Shown: in pieces, positions 55,993-62,631 of the stretch
Numbering within the stretch: the stretch's first letter is position 1
How the letters are laid out: each line of letters opens with the position of its first letter
DNA from: Crocinitomix sp044361315
GTDB taxonomy: Bacteria > Bacteroidota > Bacteroidia > Flavobacteriales_D > Crocinitomicaceae
Assembly: GCA_044361315.1 (NCBI GenBank)
Contig: JBIKJA010000007.1
Coordinates: 144,608 to 208,607 of the forward strand
Reading direction: 5' to 3'
DNA length: 64,000 nt
Program-made: the position numbers and the translations under genes
Notes under the pieces: model-generated
What the model was told of the DNA's origin: nothing
The model's input: the letters and a program-made list of their open reading frames with translations, nothing else
Databases searched by the model: none

Positions 55993-56892
55993 ATGAAATT
56001 TGGAGCTATTGATATTGGAACGAATGCTGCGCGTTTATTGATTGGAGAAGTAATGAAAACTGGCGATCAATCGCTCGTAAAAAAAATATCTTATGTAAGG
56101 ATTCCACTTCGGTTGGGTTTAGATGTGTTTGAAGATGGGATTATTTCACCTAAAAGGGCAAAGGCGTTTAAAAAGGCTGTGATGGCTTTTAAATTAATAG
56201 CAGAAGTTTTTAATGTGGTTGAATTGCGTGCGTGTGCAACATCCGCAATGCGTGAGGCCAAAAATGGTCTTGAAATTCAACAAATGATTTTAAAAGAAAC
56301 AGGCGTTGGGATTGAGATTATTGATGGAGATGTAGAAGCAAATGTTATTTTTTCGTCATTCTTGTTGTTTCAATTCGACTTAAGCAACCCCTTTATTGTG
56401 GTGGATGTTGGCGGGGGTAGTACAGAGATTTCAATTTTCTATAAAGGTGAAAAAGCTCATTCTCGATCGTTTCAAATTGGGACAATTCGGATGATCAAAA
56501 AGAAAGTAGATGTTGATATTTGGGACACCATTCGAACTTGGCTCGACGAAAACACAAGGGAAAATGTTCATTATCTACTATATGGTACCGGGGGAAACAT
56601 CAATAACATCCATAAATTGCTTGGAAAACGAGGGAACGAACCTATTAATACTCAAGAGCTGAAAGTTTTATATGCAGATTTAAAGGCATTAACCTTATCC
56701 CAACGAATTGCACAATATCAATTAAAACCAGATAGAGCGGATGTAATTGTGCCTGCTTCGCAAATATTTTTAAAAATAATTAAGCATTTAAAGAGTATCG
56801 AGCTTTTTGTTCCAAAGGTTGGATTATCAGATGGTATGATTCATGAAATGCATAAAAAACACGTCGAAAAAAGAAAAAAACTGACGAAGTAG
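55993..56892 (+). CDS. ppx: Ppx/GppA-type exopolyphosphatase
   Basis: 299 residues, short single-domain form of the sugar kinase/Hsp70 actin-like superfamily. Phosphate-binding loops are GAIDIGTNAARLLIGE and FIVVDVGGGSTEISIF; TSAMREAKNG matches the family. It lacks the C-terminal domains of E. coli Ppx (513 residues). It probably breaks down polyphosphate or pppGpp. The order ppk1-ppx supports the polyphosphate role. Confidence 0.9.
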   Translation: MKFGAIDIGTNAARLLIGEVMKTGDQSLVKKISYVRIPLRLGLDVFEDGIISPKRAKAFKKAVMAFKLIAEVFNVVELRACATSAMREAKNGLEIQQMILKETGVGIEIIDGDVEANVIFSSFLLFQFDLSNPFIVVDVGGGSTEISIFYKGEKAHSRSFQIGTIRMIKKKVDVDIWDTIRTWLDENTRENVHYLLYGTGGNINNIHKLLGKRGNEPINTQELKVLYADLKALTLSQRIAQYQLKPDRADVIVPASQIFLKIIKHLKSIELFVPKVGLSDGMIHEMHKKHVEKRKKLTK

Positions 56893-56947
56893 AGAATTTT
56901 TATTAAAATATCTTTGTTTTTATTTTTCATATCAAACAAAATAGTCT

Positions 56948-56955
56948 TATATTTG
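56948..56955 (+). promoter_or_regulatory. Candidate -7 element of the tRNA operon
   Basis: TATATTTG matches TAnnTTTG, about 82 bases upstream of the tRNA-Gly gene. No TTG at standard distance. Confidence 0.45.
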
Positions 56956-57036
56956 TCGCCCGTAAAGAAAAAGTTCTTTACACGTTTTAAAGCGAAATTA
57001 GTCACTTAGATATTTTTCAACTTAAAACAAAAATAA

Positions 57037-57109
57037 GCGAGAGTAGCTCAGTTGATAGAGCTCCACCTTGCCAAGGTGGAGGTCGCGGGTTTGAGTCCCG
57101 TCTCTCGCT
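57037..57109 (+). tRNA. tRNA-Gly (anticodon GCC)
   Basis: 73 nt without encoded CCA. Acceptor arms GCGAGAG and CTCTCGC pair perfectly, the D arm contains AGCTCAGTTGATAGAGCT, the anticodon loop is TTGCCAA with stem CCACC/GGTGG, and the T loop is in GCGGGTTTGAGTCCCGT. Confidence 0.97.
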
Positions 57110-57124
57110 CTCAGTAACAAGGAT

Positions 57125-57208
57125 GCTCGAGTGGTGGAACTGGTAGACACGCAAGACTTAAAATCTTGTGTCCATTAGGACGTGCGGGTTCAAGTCCCGC
57201 CTTGAGTA
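57125..57208 (+). tRNA. tRNA-Leu (anticodon TAA)
   Basis: 84 nt, class II tRNA with a long variable arm (TGTCCATTAGGACGT region). Acceptor GCTCGAG pairs with CTTGAGT (two G-T wobbles), anticodon stem CAAGA/TCTTG with loop CTTAAAA gives TAA. CCA is not encoded. Accessory DNA begins right after it. Confidence 0.96.
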
Positions 57209-57221
57209 CTTTTAAATAATG

Positions 57222-57256
57222 AAAACCCTTGATTCTATTGGAATTGAGGGTTTTTG
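57222..57256 (+). terminator. Rho-independent terminator of the tRNA operon
   Basis: 14-bp stem (57222-57235 with 57241-57254, two wobbles) with a 5-nt loop, then a T-rich tract. Confidence 0.82.
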
Positions 57257-57264
57257 TTTTTAAA

Positions 57265-57286
57265 TTTTCCAAACATTTTCCAAACA
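57265..57286. repeat. Tandem 11-bp direct repeat beside the tRNA
   Basis: TTTTCCAAACA occurs twice in direct contact (57265-57275, 57276-57286). Position just past the tRNA terminator suggests recombinase arm sites of an integrated element, but no matching copy of the tRNA end was found in the window, so attachment sites are not proven. Confidence 0.5.
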
Positions 57287-57342
57287 TATAGGGAAATGCT
57301 TCATTTTTTATCTTTGCTCTACACGATAGTATTTTCACTCCA

Positions 57343-58317
57343 ATGACAACAAAAAAATACTCTTATTATGATTGGTTAAACGGGAACGTTGTTCTGATTT
57401 TTTCTCGCCGAGAATATAACAGCAAAGAAGTAAGCGAACCTATTCTTGTTTCTTGGGATAACTTCAACGATGAAGACAAGGTGAAAATTCAAGAAAAACA
57501 AGAAATCCTTTTTAACGAAATGCTGAAGGTACGACTTGATATAACGACGAAAGACTTCTTAACCAAATGTGAATCTTCAATGTTTCCTAAAACATTCATT
57601 GAGAGAGAATTTAAGTCATTAAGGTCACTATGGAATAATAAATATGTGTGCAGTGGAGGGATTTGTTACTCTCCAATTGAAAATGAAAATCGAACATTCG
57701 ACCATTCCTATTATCAAGAAATGATTATTCACAAGACAGATTGTTTTATCAATGGTGTAAAAGCAAAATATGACGCTGTTCCAAGTCCGAAAAGCATATA
57801 CCACGATAAGAACCTTGTTTTGCCTGAGGTGATGATTACCACAGTATATCAAATGCTCCGTTTTATAAAAAGTATAAAGTCTAAAAGACAAAATTCGAGT
57901 GCTGCTTCAGAACAAAAAAATGAAACCACAATTGACACTCCAAGTGACCAAATTACAGAGAAATCGAATCAAATAAACACTCCACTAAACGGTTTTGATG
58001 CGAGATTTTTTAGCGGTGCCGATCAGTACAACTTCTTCTTAGATTGTAAATCGGCACTAAAAGCAAGAACTTATAGAACTCAAAAAGGAGAAAATTCTGC
58101 ATCCTCAGAATTATCAAAATATAGTACGATTTTCAACTTTTTGAAAAAAAAATCAATTATCTACCCCGAGTCGAAACACTTACCTTTTATAAAATACCTA
58201 AAAGAGGTACATAATGCCAACATACCCGATAGATGTGAAAAATTCCCATATCAACCTGCTACAAATGATGTAAATACATTGAAGGCACTGTTCAAAATTT
58301 GGAAGATTAAACATTAA
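57343..58317 (+). CDS. Hypothetical protein of the tRNA-Leu-adjacent element
   Basis: 324 residues. No known domain recognised. Residues 1-185 look globular (YYDWLNGNVVLIFSRREYNS at the start), residues 188-220 are a polar Ser/Thr/Gln-rich linker, and the rest is alpha-helical with KSALKARTYRTQKGE and FKIWKIKH at the end. No membrane segment or signal peptide, and no Walker motif or recombinase signature. It occupies the position where an integrase is often found next to a tRNA, but it does not look like one. Confidence 0.55.
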   Translation: MTTKKYSYYDWLNGNVVLIFSRREYNSKEVSEPILVSWDNFNDEDKVKIQEKQEILFNEMLKVRLDITTKDFLTKCESSMFPKTFIEREFKSLRSLWNNKYVCSGGICYSPIENENRTFDHSYYQEMIIHKTDCFINGVKAKYDAVPSPKSIYHDKNLVLPEVMITTVYQMLRFIKSIKSKRQNSSAASEQKNETTIDTPSDQITEKSNQINTPLNGFDARFFSGADQYNFFLDCKSALKARTYRTQKGENSASSELSKYSTIFNFLKKKSIIYPESKHLPFIKYLKEVHNANIPDRCEKFPYQPATNDVNTLKALFKIWKIKH

Positions 58318-58327
58318 ATTTTAAGGC

Positions 58328-58408
58328 TTGGGAATAAAAGTTATTCCCAAAAGGATTGAATAGTTATTCCCAAAAGGATTGAATAGTTATTCCCAAAAGG
58401 AAATAACT
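58328..58408. repeat. Iteron array with flanking palindrome
   Basis: A 23-bp unit (starting AGTTATTCCC and containing AAAAGGATTGAAT) is present at 58339-58361 and 58362-58384, with a partial third copy at 58385-58400. The array starts inside a perfect inverted repeat TTGGGAATAA-aag-TTATTCCCAA (58328-58350) and ends in a hairpin-like GTTATTCCC/GGAAATAAC (58386-58407). Such arrays are replication-origin iterons or operators of a small DNA-binding protein; both fit the next genes. Confidence 0.78.
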
Positions 58409-58436
58409 AAAACCATGTATTCTATAACCTTGTATA

Positions 58437-58444
58437 TAAATTTG
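58437..58444 (+). promoter_or_regulatory. Candidate -7 element of the HTH-Rep gene group
   Basis: TAAATTTG matches TAnnTTTG, 24 bases before the ATG at 58469 and directly downstream of the iteron array, so a protein bound to the iterons could control it. Confidence 0.5.
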
Positions 58445-58468
58445 TAGCCATAAACAAAATTATTTATT

Positions 58469-58750
58469 ATGGCTCAAGAAAGTACCTTATTACACAACAT
58501 TAGTTCTGAGCAGTTTTTCAGTAAACTGAATGAATTAAAAAAAGAACTCTCGGAAAAAATTCCAAATACTCAAAAAGTGGAATCCGTTAAGGAAGAGTTA
58601 ATGACACCCGATGACGTCGCAATGTTTTTCAAGCGACACAAAGACACTATTGAGAATTGGACTAAAAAAGATTTCCTCATCAAATACGGTATCGGTAGGG
58701 CGGTTTATTACAAGCGTTCAGAGGTGGAATCTGCAATCATACCCTTGTAA
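58469..58750 (+). CDS. Small excisionase-like helix-turn-helix protein 1
   Basis: 93 residues. The second half (MTPDDVAMFFKRHKDTIENW, then YGIGRAVYYKRSEVESAI) has the HTH_17/excisionase pattern of small MerR-like DNA-binding proteins common in Bacteroidota mobile elements. The first 45 residues are helical and may dimerise. Its stop overlaps the next start by 1 nt. It probably binds the palindromes or iterons just upstream. Confidence 0.78.
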   Translation: MAQESTLLHNISSEQFFSKLNELKKELSEKIPNTQKVESVKEELMTPDDVAMFFKRHKDTIENWTKKDFLIKYGIGRAVYYKRSEVESAIIPL

Positions 58751-59049
58751 TGAAACTAACGGGAAACGGAAAGGACAAATTTCATCCTCCCAATCAAATA
58801 GACATTTTACAATTGATACTTGAAATCAATTACAAATTGGATAACCTTTCGGAAAAAGGGTTGTACGACGTTTGGCTTCCTAAAAAAGCAGTTCTAAGGT
58901 ATTTTGATTATGGCGAAACGCAAATGCGTCAACTTGAAAAGGAATACAGCCTTGAAGTTTCTAAAATTAAAGCAAGAAAATTCTATTCGACTCAATCCAT
59001 TCTAAACCTAATCGAAAAACACAAAAACACAAAAAATGAGCAACTATAA
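58750..59049 (+). CDS. Small excisionase-like helix-turn-helix protein 2
   Basis: 99 residues. An N-terminal helix (IDILQLILEINYKLDNL) and an HTH_17-like domain (WLPKKAVLRYFDYGETQMRQ to RKFYSTQSILNLIEKHKN). Related in layout to the preceding gene. Overlaps the Rep gene by 14 nt, so the three are translationally coupled. Confidence 0.7.
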   Translation: MKLTGNGKDKFHPPNQIDILQLILEINYKLDNLSEKGLYDVWLPKKAVLRYFDYGETQMRQLEKEYSLEVSKIKARKFYSTQSILNLIEKHKNTKNEQL

Positions 59050-59632
59050 ACTATGGAAATTTGACCTCCTTTCGGGAGCGTCTATAGAAAGTGATAAGTT
59101 GGGACAAACCCCTCAACAGGCAAAGTACAGAAAACACTTTGTCAATCTTGACACGGCAGAAGTAAGTTCAATTACTGACCTTGACAGTAGAAAGTTTAAA
59201 CGCAATAAGCACATAATCAATTTCACTAATACATATAAAACATTATTCAAGAAGCAAGATGTTTCGATACTTTCATTCGCAGTCAATGAATCCAAGTATG
59301 ATTCAGTTTCCAAATTTCTCAATATGCTCGGAAAAAAATTGAGCAGAAAACAAGTTGATAAATTAGGTTATGTTTGGGTTCGTGATGTTGGAGAGATAAA
59401 GTTTGACCGCCACTTCCACGTCATTATTGCGACCTCACGAATTACAGCAAAAATGTTTCAAGAATTATTTTCTAAAAAAACCCATTCACATTTTGATGTT
59501 GAATTTATGCGAAATCCCAATGGACTAAAAGCATACTTAACAAGAAAAGAATTGTTTGGTGTTAAGAGACAACGCACCTACGGCAAGTCAAAAGAGTTCA
59601 AAATTGCAAATAGAAACGCATTAAATACGTAG
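59036..59632 (+). CDS. HUH-endonuclease replication initiator-like protein
   Basis: 198 residues. The stretch GYVWVRDVGEIKFDRHFHVI holds an HUH motif (H126-F127-H128) in the setting usual for rolling-circle Rep proteins (aromatic-rich strand, acidic residue, then HxH). A likely nicking tyrosine is Y167 in GLKAYLTRKEL, followed by RQRTYGKSKE, which resembles the Rep C-terminal motif. It would nick one DNA strand to start rolling-circle replication or transfer. I find no relaxase or helicase domain. The assignment is from motifs only. Confidence 0.68.
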   Translation: MSNYKLWKFDLLSGASIESDKLGQTPQQAKYRKHFVNLDTAEVSSITDLDSRKFKRNKHIINFTNTYKTLFKKQDVSILSFAVNESKYDSVSKFLNMLGKKLSRKQVDKLGYVWVRDVGEIKFDRHFHVIIATSRITAKMFQELFSKKTHSHFDVEFMRNPNGLKAYLTRKELFGVKRQRTYGKSKEFKIANRNALNT

Positions 59633-59778
59633 TAAAGCAAATTCATCGGTCTAAAATAGATACTGTTACACATTCTAAATGTATCGAAATCGCACGAAAA
59701 TGAACTAACTCGCTAAATCTCTATGCATCAAGTCGCTTTTACAATACATTTGAGACTGAATTTTAAAAATTTTAAAAA

Positions 59779-60141
59779 ATGAAACTGAATGATTTACTTA
59801 CAGGGGAGGGTTTTTACCCAAACCGAATTACACAAAAGTTTGCACGTGCAGAGAACAGAATTAAATTTCATAATCAAAAGGCAAATAAACTTCGACATAG
59901 TGTTATGTTCGTTAACACCCCTCTTCAGAGGAACCTTCGAATCCTAAACGAGATTATGTTGGGAAAGACCAAAGGAGTCTTCCACAAGCAGTATCTTCTC
60001 GGTAAAGGCTATTCTTTTGATGTGCTTACACACTATGAAAATTTTGAAGGAAAACGTACTGCCTGTATTTATCACTTTACTATACAAGTAGGTGAAAATG
60101 ACCAATTGATTTTTAATCGGATAAAAAACAACAACCAATGA
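59779..60141 (+). CDS. Hypothetical protein
   Basis: 120 residues, basic N-terminal half (NRITQKFARAENRIKFHNQK) and a beta-rich C-terminal half (KGYSFDVLTHYENFEGKRTA). No signal peptide or membrane span; no family recognised. It overlaps the next gene by ATGA, so it belongs to the same unit as the two small membrane proteins. The 146-base gap before it shows nothing I can name. Confidence 0.6.
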   Translation: MKLNDLLTGEGFYPNRITQKFARAENRIKFHNQKANKLRHSVMFVNTPLQRNLRILNEIMLGKTKGVFHKQYLLGKGYSFDVLTHYENFEGKRTACIYHFTIQVGENDQLIFNRIKNNNQ

Positions 60142-60350
60142 TTGATATTACCACAATTCAGACCTTTCCTGTTGCACCTGTGTTGTCGCAATTACAAACA
60201 GCAAACACAAGGTTGGGTAAGAACAACGAACAATTAAAAACAGCACTTATAATCATTGGAGTAGTAGTAAGTGCTTATCTCGCTTATAGACTAATAAAAA
60301 AACACAATGAAGACAAACAAAGAGCCGAAAGTCAATCTCCAAGAAATTAA
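60138..60350 (+). CDS. Small single-span membrane protein A
   Basis: 70 residues. Polar helical N-terminus (LSQLQTANTRLGKNNEQLK), one membrane span (TALIIIGVVVSAYLAYRLI), and a charged C-terminal tail. No signal peptide. Coding end overlaps the next gene by 44 nt. Confidence 0.6.
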   Translation: MIDITTIQTFPVAPVLSQLQTANTRLGKNNEQLKTALIIIGVVVSAYLAYRLIKKHNEDKQRAESQSPRN

Positions 60351-60501
60351 AAAGTTCTTAGATGAAAACCCTCCAATAAAAAAAGTAGCATATATAGCAG
60401 TTGCAATAGGTGCAATTTACGTTGCAGGAAGAATTGCCAATGGAATGGCTTCTGCTGTTCGTGGATTTAAAAACTTTAGTTCCGCAATAAAAGGAAACTA
60501 A
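60307..60501 (+). CDS. Small single-span membrane protein B
   Basis: 64 residues. Charged N-terminus, one weakly hydrophobic span (KVAYIAVAIGAIYVAGRIA), and a basic C-terminus ending in SSAIKGN. Layout (polar N-terminus, one span, basic tail) resembles that of protein A and, loosely, of filamentous phage coat proteins, but nothing else supports a phage. Confidence 0.55.
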   Translation: MKTNKEPKVNLQEIKKFLDENPPIKKVAYIAVAIGAIYVAGRIANGMASAVRGFKNFSSAIKGN

Positions 60502-60521
60502 ACACAAATAGGCTATAGTTT

Positions 60522-60548
60522 AATCGAATATATTATTCCAATTCGATT
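60522..60548. repeat. Inverted repeat upstream of the recombinase
   Basis: AATCGAAT (60522-60529) and ATTCGATT (60541-60548), perfect 8-bp arms, 11-nt gap. Could be a resolvase site, an operator or a weak terminator of the small-protein unit. Confidence 0.45.
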
Positions 60549-60606
60549 TATTGGGTTTACAAAGCAAATAGTCAAAAAATAAGATACTAACCTAAAATTA
60601 TACACT

Positions 60607-61170
60607 ATGAAGGTGATATATGGGCGAATTTCAACATTCGAACAAAATGAAGCAAGACAGTTAGTGAATGGTGAAATTTCATTCATTGATAAATGTTCGG
60701 GTGCTGTTCCTTTTATGGAACGACCCCAAGCCAAAAAACTTTTAGACTATTTAAAATTAAACCCGAATTGTGAAACTGAAATTTTATCTGTTGACCGCAT
60801 TGGTCGTTCTACATTAGATATTTTACAAACAATTCAGTTTTTCAAAAAGAATGGTTATGTTCTAAAAATCACAAATCTTGGAATGGATAATTCAAGTCCA
60901 TTTTTTGATTTGATGATTAGTCTGCTCGGCACTCTTGCTGAACACGAGCGTCAAGTAATCAAAGAACGATGCAAAGGGGGAATTGAGGTAGCAAAGGCTA
61001 ATGGGATTTATGTCGGAAGAAAAAAAGGAACTACTGATGATAGAAATCGAACTTTGAAAAAACATAAAGACATCATTTCTTGTCTTATTGCGAAAATGAA
61101 AATTTCAGAAATTTGCAGACTAACGGGAAAACATAGAAATACCGTTTACAAAGTGAAACAACTTATTTGA
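60607..61170 (+). CDS. Serine recombinase (resolvase/invertase family)
   Basis: 187 residues, full length for a small resolvase. Catalytic domain: YGRISTFEQN with arginine R7 and nucleophile serine S9, then LSVDRIGRSTLDIL and MISLLGTLAEHERQVIKERCKGGIEVAKANG; the C-terminal HTH is in ISEICRLTGKHRNTVYKVKQ. It performs site-specific recombination such as dimer resolution or inversion. It has no large-integrase extension, so it is unlikely to have integrated the element by itself. The coding end overlaps the converging XRE gene by 8 nt. Confidence 0.92.
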   Translation: MKVIYGRISTFEQNEARQLVNGEISFIDKCSGAVPFMERPQAKKLLDYLKLNPNCETEILSVDRIGRSTLDILQTIQFFKKNGYVLKITNLGMDNSSPFFDLMISLLGTLAEHERQVIKERCKGGIEVAKANGIYVGRKKGTTDDRNRTLKKHKDIISCLIAKMKISEICRLTGKHRNTVYKVKQLI

Positions 61171-61474
61171 GTTTGTTATCGTTTCCATATTTTTCCATTA
61201 AAAGATGATTTAATTGTGACAACAATTGATTTTGCTTCTCCAAGTCTGCAATTTTCATTTTCAATTCTGCATTGCTATTACTGTATAGTTGAAAAAAATC
61301 AAAGTTTAACACTTCTGAAATCGTTGATAGCAAATCCGTCTCAATTGCATTCCTTGAGAATATTGAATAAATATTACCTCTTGATTTATTTATCTTTTTA
61401 GCAAATTCAGTTACACTTAAATCTGAACTGTCGAGTACATTTTTTATCTCTTCTCCTATGTTAATTTTATTCAT
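61163..61474 (-). CDS. XRE-family regulator with C-terminal coiled coil
   Basis: 103 residues. HTH in LSVTEFAKKINKSRGNIYSIF; the C-terminal 40 residues (ELKMKIADLEKQNQLLSQLN) look like a coiled coil for dimerisation. I chose the ATG at 61474; a TTG at 61480 would add two residues. An inverted repeat ACACAA/TTGTGT (61475-61480 with 61493-61498) abuts the start and could be its operator. Confidence 0.82.
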   Translation of the reverse strand: MNKINIGEEIKNVLDSSDLSVTEFAKKINKSRGNIYSIFSRNAIETDLLSTISEVLNFDFFQLYSNSNAELKMKIADLEKQNQLLSQLNHLLMEKYGNDNKLK

Positions 61475-61511
61475 ACACAAAAATCAAAATCATTGTGTGT
61501 TATTTTTAAGA

Positions 61512-61563
61512 ACAAGCGCTTGTATATTTTTACAACTTTGTACATTATTATTGTACATTATTG
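61512..61563. promoter_or_regulatory. Palindrome and tandem 13-bp repeats upstream of the XRE gene
   Basis: A perfect 12-bp palindrome ACAAGCGCTTGT (61512-61523) and two direct 13-bp repeats TTGTACATTATTA and TTGTACATTATTG (61538-61550, 61551-61563). Likely operator or recombination sites of the element. Confidence 0.55.
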
Positions 61564-61590
61564 TTATATTCGTCGCTTAAAGTTTAAAAT

Positions 61591-61790
61591 ATGAAATCAA
61601 TTCTTACCACATTACTACTGTTGTTAGTAATGTGTTACGGGCAAGTTTAAAAAGATACCAAAACGTGAAAGCGGGAGTATAAGCATTTATTCAGTTTTAC
61701 GATACTTCATAGACATTGACAACCATGAAAAAATTGGAGACCAGAAACCAAATAAACGGGGCGGAACTGAAAAGCCAAACGAGTAAGACA
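61591..61790 (+). pseudogene. Remnant of a secreted-protein gene
   Basis: An ATG at 61591 starts a good signal peptide (MKSILTTLLLLLVMCYGQV) that ends at a stop after 19 codons (61648-61650). Stops occur in all three frames after that. The signal peptide coding region also contains a 10-bp inverted repeat (61608-61617 with 61625-61634). I read it as a truncated gene; a functional tiny peptide is less likely. Confidence 0.4.
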
Positions 61791-61808
61791 GACTAAACTA
61801 AAAAAAAA

Positions 61809-62126
61809 ATGAAGAAAATCAAATCACTAATGCTAATTGGACTTTTAGCAATCACAGTTTCATCGACACTTACTTCTTGTATGACAACAAAAACAAGTGT
61901 AGGAGCATACAAAGAAACCCAAGGAAATGAATACACTTACGCCAAAGGAAAACAAATTTGGTTATTTTGGGGACTTATGCCTTTGGGTAGAGTAAGTGTA
62001 AATACTCCAGGTGACGGAAACTGTGAAGTTATTACAAGATTTAACGTTGGAGATTTTCTAATTAGCGGTTTGACAGGTGGAATTGTGACAACACAAACCA
62101 TCAAAGTGAATGCTAAAAGAAAATAA
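61809..62126 (+). CDS. Small lipoprotein, Bor-like
   Basis: 105 residues, signal peptide with lipobox (STLTSC). The C-terminal half (QIWLFWGLMPLGRV, CEVITRFNVGDFLISGLTGG, TTQTIKVNAK) has the pattern of Bor-type and related outer-membrane lipoproteins of mobile elements. Role unknown. It lies outside the recombinase unit. Confidence 0.65.
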   Translation: MKKIKSLMLIGLLAITVSSTLTSCMTTKTSVGAYKETQGNEYTYAKGKQIWLFWGLMPLGRVSVNTPGDGNCEVITRFNVGDFLISGLTGGIVTTQTIKVNAKRK

Positions 62127-62127
62127 A

Positions 62128-62270
62128 ACCAGCCCATAACAGGCTATGGCAGCAATGGCGGGCGGTGTGCATATTTTAAGTTTAGTCCATCTAATAACCT
62201 TTTGTTCAGATTGGATAGTGTAGTGCTTCGAAATCCGCCACTCGCCATGCGCCAAAACATTAAAGTCTAT
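62128..62270. repeat. Facing GC-rich cores in the 505-base gap after the lipoprotein gene
   Basis: On the plus strand GGCTATGGCAGCAATGGCGG (from 62142), and on the minus strand GGCGCATGGCGAGTGGCGG (read from about 62254 down to 62236). The two similar cores point to each other and stand out from the AT-rich surroundings. Such cores occur at borders of accessory genes in Bacteroidota; the meaning here is uncertain. Confidence 0.35.
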
Positions 62271-62344
62271 AATCATTCCTCGATTCAATTTTAGCCAACT
62301 CTTGTTTATCAAATGAATGAAGCCATTTAAAAATTAGTGATTCG

Positions 62345-62600
62345 TCATTCTTGGTTAACAATGACACTGTCTTTGACTGCTTCAATTCTTATTGGTCTAA
62401 CATAAAGGGAATAATCTTTGTAACATTTAGCAGAAAAACCTTGTCCATAAAATATATAATACAACGCAAGGTCTTCATTTTCTTCGTTACTAGTCCAATA
62501 ACTGCCTTCTTTTAAATCGTGTTCTCCATTTTTAAAAAATTGCTTGATACTTTATTCCCGTTTTATCGTCAGTAAATTCCATAATGGTTTGTTTTCCTTC
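62345..62600 (-). pseudogene. Frameshifted fragment with a YWTS...YVRPIR motif
   Basis: Minus strand reads KEGKQTIMEFTDDKTG in one frame and then, after a shift near 62540, NGEHDLKEGSYWTSNEENED and KDYSLYVRPIRIEAV up to a TGA at 62345-62347. The YWTS and YVRPIR pair is typical of DUF1566/FISUMP-like domains. It is too short and frame-broken to be a working gene and fills most of the gap before hsdR. Confidence 0.5.
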
Positions 62601-62631
62601 TTTAAAAATTTGTTTCTATATCCTTTATAAA

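Noticed and set aside
57209..57290. Attachment site of an integrated element at the tRNA-Leu 3' end
   Set aside because: I could not find a second copy of the tRNA end within the window, so att boundaries are not claimed; only the tandem 11-mer is reported.
57343..58317. Integrase next to the tRNA
   Set aside because: No tyrosine recombinase motif (R...HxxR...Y) or serine recombinase motif can be seen in the 324-residue protein.
58328..58408. Short regular repeats that could be a CRISPR array
   Set aside because: The 23-bp units follow each other directly with no unique spacers and no cas genes nearby; they fit iterons or operators.
60138..60501. Filamentous phage (inovirus) coat proteins
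   Set aside because: The size and layout fit loosely, but there is no Zot-type ATPase, adsorption protein or signal peptide, so a phage call is not supported.
61591..61650. Functional 19-residue peptide
   Set aside because: It looks exactly like a signal peptide cut off at a stop codon, with no ribosome-site evidence; called a remnant.
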